64,000 nucleotides of DNA from NCBI GenBank assembly GCA_046294815.1, contig JBKBOJ010000001.1:1-64000 (forward strand). Reading direction: 5' to 3'. The notes beneath the pieces were generated by a model. The model was given only the letters and a program-made list of their open reading frames with translations. It was not told where the DNA came from and ran no database searches. A program made the position numbers and the translations under genes. This stretch comes from Pelomonas sp046294815 (GTDB lineage: Bacteria > Pseudomonadota > Gammaproteobacteria > Burkholderiales > Burkholderiaceae_C). Below, in pieces: positions 20,149 through 27,347 of the stretch. Position 1 is the first letter of the stretch. The number at the start of each line of letters is the position of its first letter.

Positions 20149-20195
20149 GAGGGTTGTTGCGGGGGCGGCAGAAGGGGTAATTTTTGGCGGGCCGC

Positions 20196-20201
20196 TATAC
20201 T
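20196..20201 (+). promoter_or_regulatory. Likely -10 box for cysS
   Basis: TATACT in an otherwise GC-rich gap between the divergent TPR gene and cysS. No good -35 hexamer is seen 16-18 bp upstream. Transcription would start near 20207, directly before the hairpin at 20216. Confidence 0.45.
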
Positions 20202-20215
20202 GATTCCATTCTATG

Positions 20216-20252
20216 AGCCCCGCCTGGCCGGCCCCGGTGCGGGGCTTCTTGT
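20216..20252 (+). terminator. Terminator-like hairpin in the cysS leader
   Basis: Stem AGCCCCGC (20216-20223) with GCGGGGCT (20239-20246), followed by TCTTGTTGG. It sits about 10 nt after the presumed transcription start and 50 nt before the cysS ATG, so it could attenuate cysS or end a very short leader RNA. Confidence 0.45.
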
Positions 20253-20298
20253 TGGTGGTTCCTCATTGGCTTGCAGGGGCTCCCCCACGTTCCTACCC

Positions 20299-21666
20299 AT
20301 GGCTTTGCGCGTCCACAACTCCCTCAGCCGCACCCTCGAAGATTTCCGGCCGCTCGTGCCGGGGCAGGTGCGCATGTATGTCTGCGGCATCACCGTCTAC
20401 GACCTCTGCCACATGGGGCATTTGCGCATGAACATGGCATTCGACGTCATCTACCGCTGGCTGCGCGCCAGCGGCTATGCCGTCACCTATGTGCGCAACA
20501 TCACCGACATCGACGACAAGATCATTCGGCGCGCCGTCGAGCGCGGCATCACGATCCGCCAGCTCACCGAAGAAATGACGGCGGCGATGCACGAGGACTT
20601 CGCCGCGGTGGGGCTGCTGCGCCCGGACCATGAACCGCGCGCGACCGACTATGTGCCGCAGATGCTGTCGCTGATCGAGCGCCTGGAGCAGCGCGGCCTG
20701 GCCTACCGGGCCGAAGGCGGCGACGTGAACTATGCGGTGCGCAAGTTCGACGGCTACGGCAAGCTCAGCGGCAAGAGCCTGGACGACCTGCGCGCCGGCG
20801 AGCGCGTGGCGGTGGATGACGGCAAGCTGGACCCGCTGGACTTCGTGCTGTGGAAGGCCGCCAAGCCCGACGAGCCGGCCGACGCCAAGTGGGCCGCGCC
20901 CTTTGGCGAGGGTCGCCCGGGCTGGCATATCGAGTGCTCGGCGATGAGCTGCGCGCTGCTTGGCGAGAGCTTCGACATCCACGGCGGCGGCGCCGATCTC
21001 CAGTTCCCGCACCATGAGAACGAGATCGCCCAGAGCCAGGGTGCCGGCTACCCGTTCGCGAAGTATTGGCTGCACAACGGCTTCCTGAATGTCGACGGCG
21101 AGAAGATGTCCAAGAGCCTGGGCAACTTCTTCACCATCCGCGACGTGCTGCAGAAGTTCGACGGCGAGACGCTGCGCTTCTTCATGCTGCGCACCCACTA
21201 CCGTCGTCCGTTCAATTTCAGCGACGCCCACCTGGAAGACGCCCGCACGGCGCTGACCCGCCTCTACACCGCGCTGGACACCGTGCCGCCCGCCGATGTC
21301 ACCATCGACTGGAGCGAGCCGAATGCTGCCGCTTTCAAGACAGCGATGGACGAGGACTTTGGCACGCCCGGCGCGATTGCCGTGCTGTTCGAGCTCGCGG
21401 GCGAGGTCAACCGCGACCGCTCGCCCGAGCGTGCCGGCCTGCTGAAGGCGCTGGGCGGCGTGCTGGGCATCCTGCAGCAGCCGCCGCGCGCCTACCTGCA
21501 GGGTGGGGGCGACGATGCCGCCTGGGTCGAGGAGCGCATCGCTGCGCGCGCTGCCGCCAAGGCGGCCAAGGACTTTGCGGGTGCCGACGCCATCCGCGCC
21601 GAGCTGTCGGCCAAGGGCATCACGCTGAAGGACGGTCCGGGCGGCACGACCTGGGTCAAGAGCTGA
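20299..21666 (+). CDS. cysS: Cysteine--tRNA ligase
   Basis: Class I aminoacyl-tRNA synthetase charging tRNA-Cys, 455 residues. It has the zinc Cys in Y-V-C-G-I-T-V-Y-D, the HIGH-like motif H-M-G-H, further zinc ligands around H-I-E-C-S-A-M-S-C and H-H-E-N-E, and K-M-S-K-S. The start at 20299 gives the family N-terminus M-A-L-R-V-H-N-S-L. The longer upstream frame is rejected because it crosses the hairpin and the divergent gene. The stop overlaps the next start as TGATG. Confidence 0.97.
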   Translation: MALRVHNSLSRTLEDFRPLVPGQVRMYVCGITVYDLCHMGHLRMNMAFDVIYRWLRASGYAVTYVRNITDIDDKIIRRAVERGITIRQLTEEMTAAMHEDFAAVGLLRPDHEPRATDYVPQMLSLIERLEQRGLAYRAEGGDVNYAVRKFDGYGKLSGKSLDDLRAGERVAVDDGKLDPLDFVLWKAAKPDEPADAKWAAPFGEGRPGWHIECSAMSCALLGESFDIHGGGADLQFPHHENEIAQSQGAGYPFAKYWLHNGFLNVDGEKMSKSLGNFFTIRDVLQKFDGETLRFFMLRTHYRRPFNFSDAHLEDARTALTRLYTALDTVPPADVTIDWSEPNAAAFKTAMDEDFGTPGAIAVLFELAGEVNRDRSPERAGLLKALGGVLGILQQPPRAYLQGGGDDAAWVEERIAARAAAKAAKDFAGADAIRAELSAKGITLKDGPGGTTWVKS

Positions 21667-22295
21667 TGCCACCGGAAGTCATTCCGCCCTACTGGGACGA
21701 GGCCTGCAAGCACCTGGTCAAGCGCGACCGGGTCATGAAGAAGCTCATCCCGCAGTTCGGCGAAGCCCGCTTGCAAAGCCGCGGCGACGCCTTCGCGACG
21801 CTGGCCCGCTCCATCGTCGGCCAGCAGATCTCGGTCAAGGCAGCGCAGTCGGTCTGGAACCGCTGGGTCGCGCTGATGCCCAAGCTTCAGCCCGCGGCGG
21901 TGCTGGCGCTGGGCGTGGAGGAGCAGCGTGCGGCCGGCCTGTCCGCGCGCAAGGTCGAGTACCTGCGTGACCTGGCCGAACATTTCGCTTCGGGCCGCGT
22001 GCATGTGCGTCAATGGGCGCAGATGGACGACGAAGCCATCATCGAAGAGCTGGTCGCGATCCGTGGCATTGGCCGCTGGACGGCCGAGATGTTCCTGATC
22101 TTTCACCTGATGCGCCCCAACGTCATGCCGCTGGACGATGTCGGCCTGCTAAAGGGCATCAGCCTCAACTACTTTTCCGGCGAGCCCGTGTCCCGCGCCG
22201 AAGCGCGCGAGGTGGGCGACGCCTGGGCGCCCTACCGGTCGGTAGCGGTTTGGTACATTTGGCGCAGCCTCGATCCGCTGCCGGTGGACTACTGA
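21666..22295 (+). CDS. DNA-3-methyladenine glycosylase II (AlkA-type, HhH-GPD)
   Basis: Base-excision repair glycosylase that removes alkylated purines. The 209 residues are the short AlkA/Mag1-like form. It shows the helix-hairpin-helix I-R-G-I-G-R-W-T-A-E-M-F and the catalytic-Asp region M-P-L-D-D-V-G-L. There is no iron-sulphur cluster, unlike Nth or MutY. It is coupled by 1-nt overlaps to cysS before and accA after, a position without obvious functional meaning. Confidence 0.9.
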   Translation: MPPEVIPPYWDEACKHLVKRDRVMKKLIPQFGEARLQSRGDAFATLARSIVGQQISVKAAQSVWNRWVALMPKLQPAAVLALGVEEQRAAGLSARKVEYLRDLAEHFASGRVHVRQWAQMDDEAIIEELVAIRGIGRWTAEMFLIFHLMRPNVMPLDDVGLLKGISLNYFSGEPVSRAEAREVGDAWAPYRSVAVWYIWRSLDPLPVDY

Positions 22296-23266
22296 TGAGC
22301 AAAAGACACTTTCTGGAATTCGAGCAACCCATCGCGGAGCTTGAGACCAAGATCGAAGAACTGCGTTATGTGCAGAGCGAGTCGGCCGTCGACATCTCGG
22401 AAGAGATCGACCGCCTCTCCAAGAAGAGTCTGCAACTGACCAAGGAGGTCTATGCCAACTTGGCGCCTTGGCAGGTTTACCAGATTGCCCGTCACCCGCA
22501 GCGGCCGCAGACGCTGGACTACTGTGCGGAAGTCTTCACCGAATTCCAGGAACTGCACGGCGACCGCCACTTTGCCGACGACCCCGCCATCGTGGGTGGC
22601 TTGGCCCGCTTCAACGGCCAGCCCTGCATGGTCATCGGCCACCAGCGCGGTGCCGACGCCAAGGAGCGCGCGCTGCGCAACTTCGGCATGCCCCGTCCCG
22701 AGGGCTACCGCAAGGCGCTGCGACTGATGAAGCTGGCCGAGAAGTTCGGCCTGCCGGTGTTCACCTTTATCGACACCATGGGCGCCTATCCCGGCATCGG
22801 CGCCGAGGAGCGCGGCCAGTCTGAAGCCATTGGCCGCAACATCTTGGAGATGGCGCAGCTGGAGGTGCCCATCATCGCCACCGTCATCGGCGAGGGCGGC
22901 TCCGGCGGCGCGCTGGCCATCGGCGTGGCCGACCAGGTGCTGATGCTGCAGTTCGCCGCCTACTCGGTGATTTCGCCAGAAGGCTGTGCCTCCATCCTCT
23001 GGAAGAGCAGCGAGCGCGCTTCCGACGCCGCCGAGGCGCTGGGCATCACCGCGCATCGCCTGAAGGCGCTGGGCCTGATCGACAAGATCGTCAGCGAGCC
23101 GGTCGGTGGTGCCCACCGTGACCCCAAGCAGATGGCGTCCAACCTGAAGCGTGCGCTCAGCGACGCGCTGCGTCAGGTCAGCGACCTGAAGACTGCTGAG
23201 CTGCTGGACCGACGCTATGAGCGCGTCCAGGCCTATGGCCGCTTCAGCGACACCAAGAATCGCTGA
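22295..23266 (+). CDS. accA: Acetyl-CoA carboxylase carboxyltransferase subunit alpha
   Basis: Carboxyltransferase alpha subunit that with AccD makes malonyl-CoA for fatty acid synthesis. The 323 residues begin M-S-K-R-H-F-L-E-F-E-Q-P-I and contain the E-L-H-G-D-R motif, G-A-Y-P-G-I-G-A-E-E-R-G-Q and G-E-G-G-S-G-G-A-L, which form the CoA/carboxybiotin site. The ATG at 22295 overlaps the previous stop (TGATG). accB, accC and accD are not in the window, as is usual for accA. Confidence 0.97.
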   Translation: MSKRHFLEFEQPIAELETKIEELRYVQSESAVDISEEIDRLSKKSLQLTKEVYANLAPWQVYQIARHPQRPQTLDYCAEVFTEFQELHGDRHFADDPAIVGGLARFNGQPCMVIGHQRGADAKERALRNFGMPRPEGYRKALRLMKLAEKFGLPVFTFIDTMGAYPGIGAEERGQSEAIGRNILEMAQLEVPIIATVIGEGGSGGALAIGVADQVLMLQFAAYSVISPEGCASILWKSSERASDAAEALGITAHRLKALGLIDKIVSEPVGGAHRDPKQMASNLKRALSDALRQVSDLKTAELLDRRYERVQAYGRFSDTKNR

Positions 23267-24542
23267 GAACGACGACCTCGTCGCGGTCGCCTTCAGTGGC
23301 GGCCTGGATTCCACGGCGCTGCTGCATGCGACGACGCGCGCCGGCGTGCGCGTGCTGGCCTGCCACGTCCATCATGGCTTGCAGCCCCAGGCCGATGAGT
23401 GGGCGCTGCACTGCGAGCGGGTCGCCGGCCAGTTTGGCGCCAGCTTTGTCTGCGCGCGGCTGAGCGGCGCTCCCGAGCGGGGGGACAGCCTCGAAGCCTG
23501 GGCCCGCCGGGGCCGCTACCGCGCGCTGCACGAGCTGGCCATGGCGGCCGGCGCCGATTTGTTGCTGCTGGCCCATCACCGCCAGGACCAGGCCGAGACC
23601 TTTCTGTTGCAGGCCATGCGGGGTGCGGGCACCGCCGGCTTGTCCGGCATGCCTCGTGCGCAATGGCGCGATGGCCTGTGCTGGGCCCGCCCCTGGCTGG
23701 ACCAGCCGCGCGCGCGCATCCGCGCCTATGCCGAATTGCACGGCCTGTGCTGGATCGACGATCCCAGCAATGCCGATGACCGCCATGTGCGCAACCGGCT
23801 GCGGCATGTGTTCTGGCCGGCATTCTCTGCGGCCGAAGCCGGCCTGGCCCAGGCGGCGCGCTGGATGCAGCAGGCCGACGCGCTGGCCGCCGAGGTGGCC
23901 AGCGCGGACCTGGCTGGCATCGGGACGCCGCAGCGACTCGACCTTGCCGGCCTGGCACAGCTGTCGCCGGCGCGCGCCGCCAACGCCTTGCGCGCCTGGC
24001 TGGCGCCGCAGGTACAGGCGCCTGCCACGCTGGTCGAGCGGCTGCTGACGCAATGGCGGCCCGGTGTGACGGCCAGCTGGCCCGCCCCTGGCGGCGCGTT
24101 GCACGCCTATCGGGATGGCCTGTTCTGGGTGCCCGCTTCGCCCGCGCTGCCGGCATCGGCCGAGCTGGACCTGAGTCGCCCGGGCCTGTATCCGCAGGCC
24201 GGCTGGGGCGGGGCCTGGCAGGTGGCGCCCGGACGGCCGGGCGTCGCCGCCGTGCGACTGCGCCGCTTGAGCCAGCATGGCCGGCAGGGCGGCGAGCAGT
24301 TCCAGCATGCGCCGGCATCGGCCGCGCGCAGCCTGAAGAAGGCCTGCCAGAAGGTAGGCCTGCCGCCGTGGCGGCGCCAGGGGCCGCTGCTGTTCGACGC
24401 CGAAGGTCGGCTGGTCGCGGTGGCCGGGTTGGGCATGGACGCCCGCGCCTTCGCAGGTGAAGATGAGCCGGCGCTGTCTCTGAGCTGGCTGGAGGACTCA
24501 GCCTTGCCTCAGCGCGAAGGCGAGTCCGGTTACCCCGCATAA
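23217..24542 (+). CDS. tilS: tRNA(Ile)-lysidine synthase TilS
   Basis: Modifies C34 of the AUA-reading tRNA-Ile to lysidine, using ATP and lysine. The PP-loop motif A-F-S-G-G-L-D-S-T starts near residue 28. H-H-x-D/Q-Q-A-E-T and the R-N-R-L-R-H tRNA-binding segment are present, followed by the C-terminal TilS domain. The first ATG at 23217 lies 50 bp inside accA; the next ATG at 23235 is also inside accA and either could be used. The accA-tilS order is common in betaproteobacteria. Confidence 0.93.
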   Translation: MSASRPMAASATPRIAENDDLVAVAFSGGLDSTALLHATTRAGVRVLACHVHHGLQPQADEWALHCERVAGQFGASFVCARLSGAPERGDSLEAWARRGRYRALHELAMAAGADLLLLAHHRQDQAETFLLQAMRGAGTAGLSGMPRAQWRDGLCWARPWLDQPRARIRAYAELHGLCWIDDPSNADDRHVRNRLRHVFWPAFSAAEAGLAQAARWMQQADALAAEVASADLAGIGTPQRLDLAGLAQLSPARAANALRAWLAPQVQAPATLVERLLTQWRPGVTASWPAPGGALHAYRDGLFWVPASPALPASAELDLSRPGLYPQAGWGGAWQVAPGRPGVAAVRLRRLSQHGRQGGEQFQHAPASAARSLKKACQKVGLPPWRRQGPLLFDAEGRLVAVAGLGMDARAFAGEDEPALSLSWLEDSALPQREGESGYPA

Positions 24543-24602
24543 AATCCGGGTTTGCGAGTAGGCCGCCCCGGCGTGCTCCTTTTTCAGCCTTCGCTCAATC
24601 TC

Positions 24603-25880
24603 ATGGCTTTGATCGTCCACAAATACGGCGGCACCTCAATGGGGTCCACCGATCGCATCCGAAACGTCGCGAAGCGCGTCGCCAAATGGGTGCGCGCTGG
24701 CCACCAACTGGTGGTCGTGCCCTCGGCGATGAGTGGCGAGACCAACCGCCTTCTGGGTCTGGCCAAGGAGTTGTCGCCGGCCAGCATGACCCCAGAGGTC
24801 ATGCGCGAACTGGACATGATCGCCGCCACCGGCGAACAGGTCTCGGTGGGTCTGCTGGCCCTCGCGCTGCAGGCCGAGGGCATCCCCTCCGTGAGTTACA
24901 CGGGCTGGCAGGTGCCGGTCGTGACCGACTCTGCCTACACCAAGGCTCGCATCGAGAGCATCGATGACCAGCGCGTGCGTGCCGACCTCGCCGCGGGCAA
25001 AGTCGTTGTCGTCGCCGGCTTCCAGGGCGTTGACGCCAACAACAACATCACCACGCTGGGCCGCGGTGGCTCCGACACCTCGGCCGTGGCCATCGCCGCC
25101 GCGATGAAGGCCGACGAGTGCCTGATCTACACCGACGTGGACGGCGTCTACACCACCGATCCGCGCATCGTGCCCGAGGCGCGTCGCCTGCACTCCATCT
25201 CTTTCGAGGAGATGTTGGAGATGGCGTCGCTGGGCTCCAAGATCCTGCAGATCCGCTCGGTGGAGTTCGCCGGCAAGTACCGCGTGCCGCTGCGCGTGCT
25301 GTCCAGCTTCACGCCTTGGGACATCGACATCAATGAAGAGGCCACCTCCGGCACGCTGATCACTTTCGAAGAGGACGAGAACATGGAACAAGCCGTCGTT
25401 TCGGGCATTGCCTTCAACCGCGACGAGGCCAAGGTGACGCTGCTGGGCGTGCCCGACAAGCCCGGCATCGCCTTCCAGATCCTCGGCCCGGTGGCCGACG
25501 CCAACATCGACATCGACGTCATCATTCAGAACGTCTCCCACGACGGCAAGACCGACTTCTCCTTCACCGTGCACCGCAACGACTACGCGCGCACGATGGA
25601 GCTGCTGAAGAACACCGTGGGCCCGGCCACCAACGCCAGCCAGGTGCTGGGCGATCCCAAGATCTGCAAGGTCTCCATCGTCGGCATCGGCATGCGCTCT
25701 CACGTGGGCGTGGCCAGCAAGATGTTCCGCGCGCTGTCGGAAGAGGGCATCAACATCCAGATGATCTCCACGAGCGAGATCAAGACCAGCGTCGTCATCG
25801 ACGAGAAGTACATGGAGCTGGCCGTGCGCGCGCTGCACAAGGCCTTCGATCTGGACCAAGAAGCCGCGCCGGCCGCCTGA
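24603..25880 (+). CDS. lysC: Aspartate kinase (lysine/threonine-type, two ACT domains)
   Basis: First step of the aspartate pathway to lysine, threonine, methionine and diaminopimelate. The 425 residues start M-A-L-I-V-H-K-Y-G-G-T-S-M-G, the nucleotide-binding signature. The kinase domain includes G-R-G-G-S-D-T-S-A, and two ACT domains (about residues 268-420) provide feedback control. The ATG at 24603 is chosen because the family begins right before K-Y-G-G; the upstream GTG at 24552 would add an unrelated leader. TAAAAT at 24540-24545 could be a -10 box. Confidence 0.95.
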   Translation: MALIVHKYGGTSMGSTDRIRNVAKRVAKWVRAGHQLVVVPSAMSGETNRLLGLAKELSPASMTPEVMRELDMIAATGEQVSVGLLALALQAEGIPSVSYTGWQVPVVTDSAYTKARIESIDDQRVRADLAAGKVVVVAGFQGVDANNNITTLGRGGSDTSAVAIAAAMKADECLIYTDVDGVYTTDPRIVPEARRLHSISFEEMLEMASLGSKILQIRSVEFAGKYRVPLRVLSSFTPWDIDINEEATSGTLITFEEDENMEQAVVSGIAFNRDEAKVTLLGVPDKPGIAFQILGPVADANIDIDVIIQNVSHDGKTDFSFTVHRNDYARTMELLKNTVGPATNASQVLGDPKICKVSIVGIGMRSHVGVASKMFRALSEEGINIQMISTSEIKTSVVIDEKYMELAVRALHKAFDLDQEAAPAA

Positions 25881-25910
25881 ACGATTTCTCTCAGAGATGC
25901 GCTTGGCTGG

Positions 25911-25918
25911 TATAGAAT
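25911..25918 (+). promoter_or_regulatory. Likely -10 box of tRNA-Ser
   Basis: TATAGAAT, 14 bp before the mature tRNA. It is one of the few AT-rich octamers in the area; no convincing -35 is seen. Confidence 0.5.
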
Positions 25919-25931
25919 GCGCGGCTGTGCT

Positions 25932-26024
25932 GGAAACGTGACCGAGTGGCCGAAGGTGCTCCCCTGCTAAGGGAGTATGCGGGCAAAACCTGCATCGAGG
26001 GTTCGAATCCCTCCGTTTCCGCCA
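25932..26024 (+). tRNA. tRNA-Ser(GCU)
   Basis: A 93-nt gene including the encoded CCA end. The acceptor stem GGAAACG pairs with CGTTTCC. The anticodon stem CTCCC/GGGAG encloses loop CTGCTAA with anticodon GCT at 25966-25968. There is a long variable arm (TATGCGGGCAAAACCTGCAT), and the T-arm loop is GTTCGAATC. The long variable arm and G73 fit serine. Confidence 0.97.
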
Positions 26025-26038
26025 AGAGCATCAAACAA

Positions 26039-26061
26039 ACGCCCGCAACAGCGGGCGTTTT
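26039..26061 (+). terminator. Terminator of tRNA-Ser
   Basis: Stem ACGCCCGC (26039-26046) and GCGGGCGT (26051-26058) with loop AACA, followed by TTTT. It lies 15 nt after the tRNA. Confidence 0.9.
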
Positions 26062-26356
26062 CACATGGAAGCGCCAGGAGAATCAGCGACTTGCACGCCG
26101 ATTCCCCCGAGCCTCTCGCCACCCAAACCCACAACGACAAGCGCTGCACCACAGGCAGCGTGTGGCACGGCTGTAGCCATCGGCACGGACCCCCGCTGGA
26201 AGTGCCTGCAACCAACACCCCCACCCATCCCGTTTGCCGAGCGGCGAAACCAGGCGCCAAGGCCTTCAAGATGTGTTCGACGGCGGTGGCCTGGCGGGCT
26301 AACGCGACTGGGGCGGCGCACACCGCGACCATCGGCCCCGACCTGCCCTCAGCAGC
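26062..26356. other. Gene-free stretch between tRNA-Ser and the signalling operon
   Basis: About 295 bp. Short open frames on both strands have no recognisable product and no family-like start. I see no integrase, no direct repeat of the tRNA end and no clear terminator for the minus-strand operon that ends at 26357. Confidence 0.4.
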
Positions 26357-27307
26357 CTAAGCCTTGGCGGCTACGGTTTGGTTTCTGCCCGCGGCCTTGG
26401 CTTCGTACAGGGCCGCGTCTGCTCGCGCAAGCAAGCCATCGACCCGATTCTGGACGGAAACCAGACCCCTCTCGCTGGTGCGCTCCGAAGCCGGTGGGGT
26501 CAAGGTTGCCACGCCGATCGACACCGCTAGACGGCCCAGGGGGCTGGCTTCGTGCGGATGCGCCAACTCCGCCAGGGCCTGGTGAACGCGCTCGGCCACC
26601 GTTATCGCGCCTTCTCCATCGGTGTCAGGCATGAGCACGACGAACTCCTCACCCCCCCACCGGCCGCAGAAATCGTTGGCACGGCTGGCCGCTTTGCGCA
26701 GGCAGTCGGCGACCTTGATCAGCGCGTGATCACCGCCAGAGTGCCCGTAGAAGTCGTTGAAGGCCTTGAAGTAGTCGATGTCGATCATCAGCACGCTGAT
26801 CGCCGTGCGCTGACGATCTGCCCGGCACACCTCCCGCTCGAGCTGCTCCTGCATGGCACGACGATTCGCGAGTCCCGTCAGTGAATCGGTGCGCGACAGG
26901 CGCCGCACCTCGGCCAATGCCCGGTTCAGGCGAAGTTGGGTGCCCACCCGGGCTTTCAACACCCCCGGTCGAATCGGCTTGGTGAGGTAGTCGACCGCTC
27001 CGGCCGCAAAGGCGGCTTCCTCGGTGGCTTCGTCGCGATGGCTGGTCAGCAGGACCACCGGGATTTCCGCCAGGTCGCTGGACTTCTGCATCAGGGCGAG
27101 CATCTCCAGCCCGCCCATCTGCGGCATCTCGGCGTCCAGCAAGACCAAATCGACCGGCTCTTGGCGGAGCAATCGGAGCGCATCGGCCGCGCTGCGGGCG
27201 AACCGGCAGCGGCCGAAATCGCTGAGCAGGCGACTGGCTGCTTGGATGATCGACGGATCGTCATCGACCAGCAACAGGGTGGCTGCTCTGGGGTGGGGTT
27301 CGTTCAT
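26357..27307 (-). CDS. Response regulator diguanylate cyclase (REC-GGDEF)
   Basis: Makes c-di-GMP from two GTP under control of receiver phosphorylation, PleD/WspR-like. The 316 residues comprise a receiver domain (about 8-125; Asp58 in V-L-L-D-A-E-M-P, Lys110 in Y-L-T-K-P) and a GGDEF domain (about 140-305). The active site reads GGEEF at 218-222, a catalytically competent variant. A full I-site R-A-N-D at 209-212 lies five residues before it, so product inhibition is expected. It is the last gene of the minus-strand kinase operon, 40 nt after the PAS hybrid kinase, and is the obvious output of that phosphorelay. This assignment is by context, not shown. Confidence 0.92.
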   Translation of the reverse strand: MNEPHPRAATLLLVDDDPSIIQAASRLLSDFGRCRFARSAADALRLLRQEPVDLVLLDAEMPQMGGLEMLALMQKSSDLAEIPVVLLTSHRDEATEEAAFAAGAVDYLTKPIRPGVLKARVGTQLRLNRALAEVRRLSRTDSLTGLANRRAMQEQLEREVCRADRQRTAISVLMIDIDYFKAFNDFYGHSGGDHALIKVADCLRKAASRANDFCGRWGGEEFVVLMPDTDGEGAITVAERVHQALAELAHPHEASPLGRLAVSIGVATLTPPASERTSERGLVSVQNRVDGLLARADAALYEAKAAGRNQTVAAKA

Positions 27308-27347
27308 GGCGGGCTGAATCGTGGTGTTTCAGAGGTGCTGGGTTGCA

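Noticed and set aside
25967..26332. Minus-strand protein ending in G-G-I-R-T-L-D-A
   Set aside because: Known type of false gene produced by translating the complement of tRNA-Ser.
26025..26356. Integration site at tRNA-Ser
   Set aside because: No integrase, no repeated tRNA 3' end and no change in gene style downstream.
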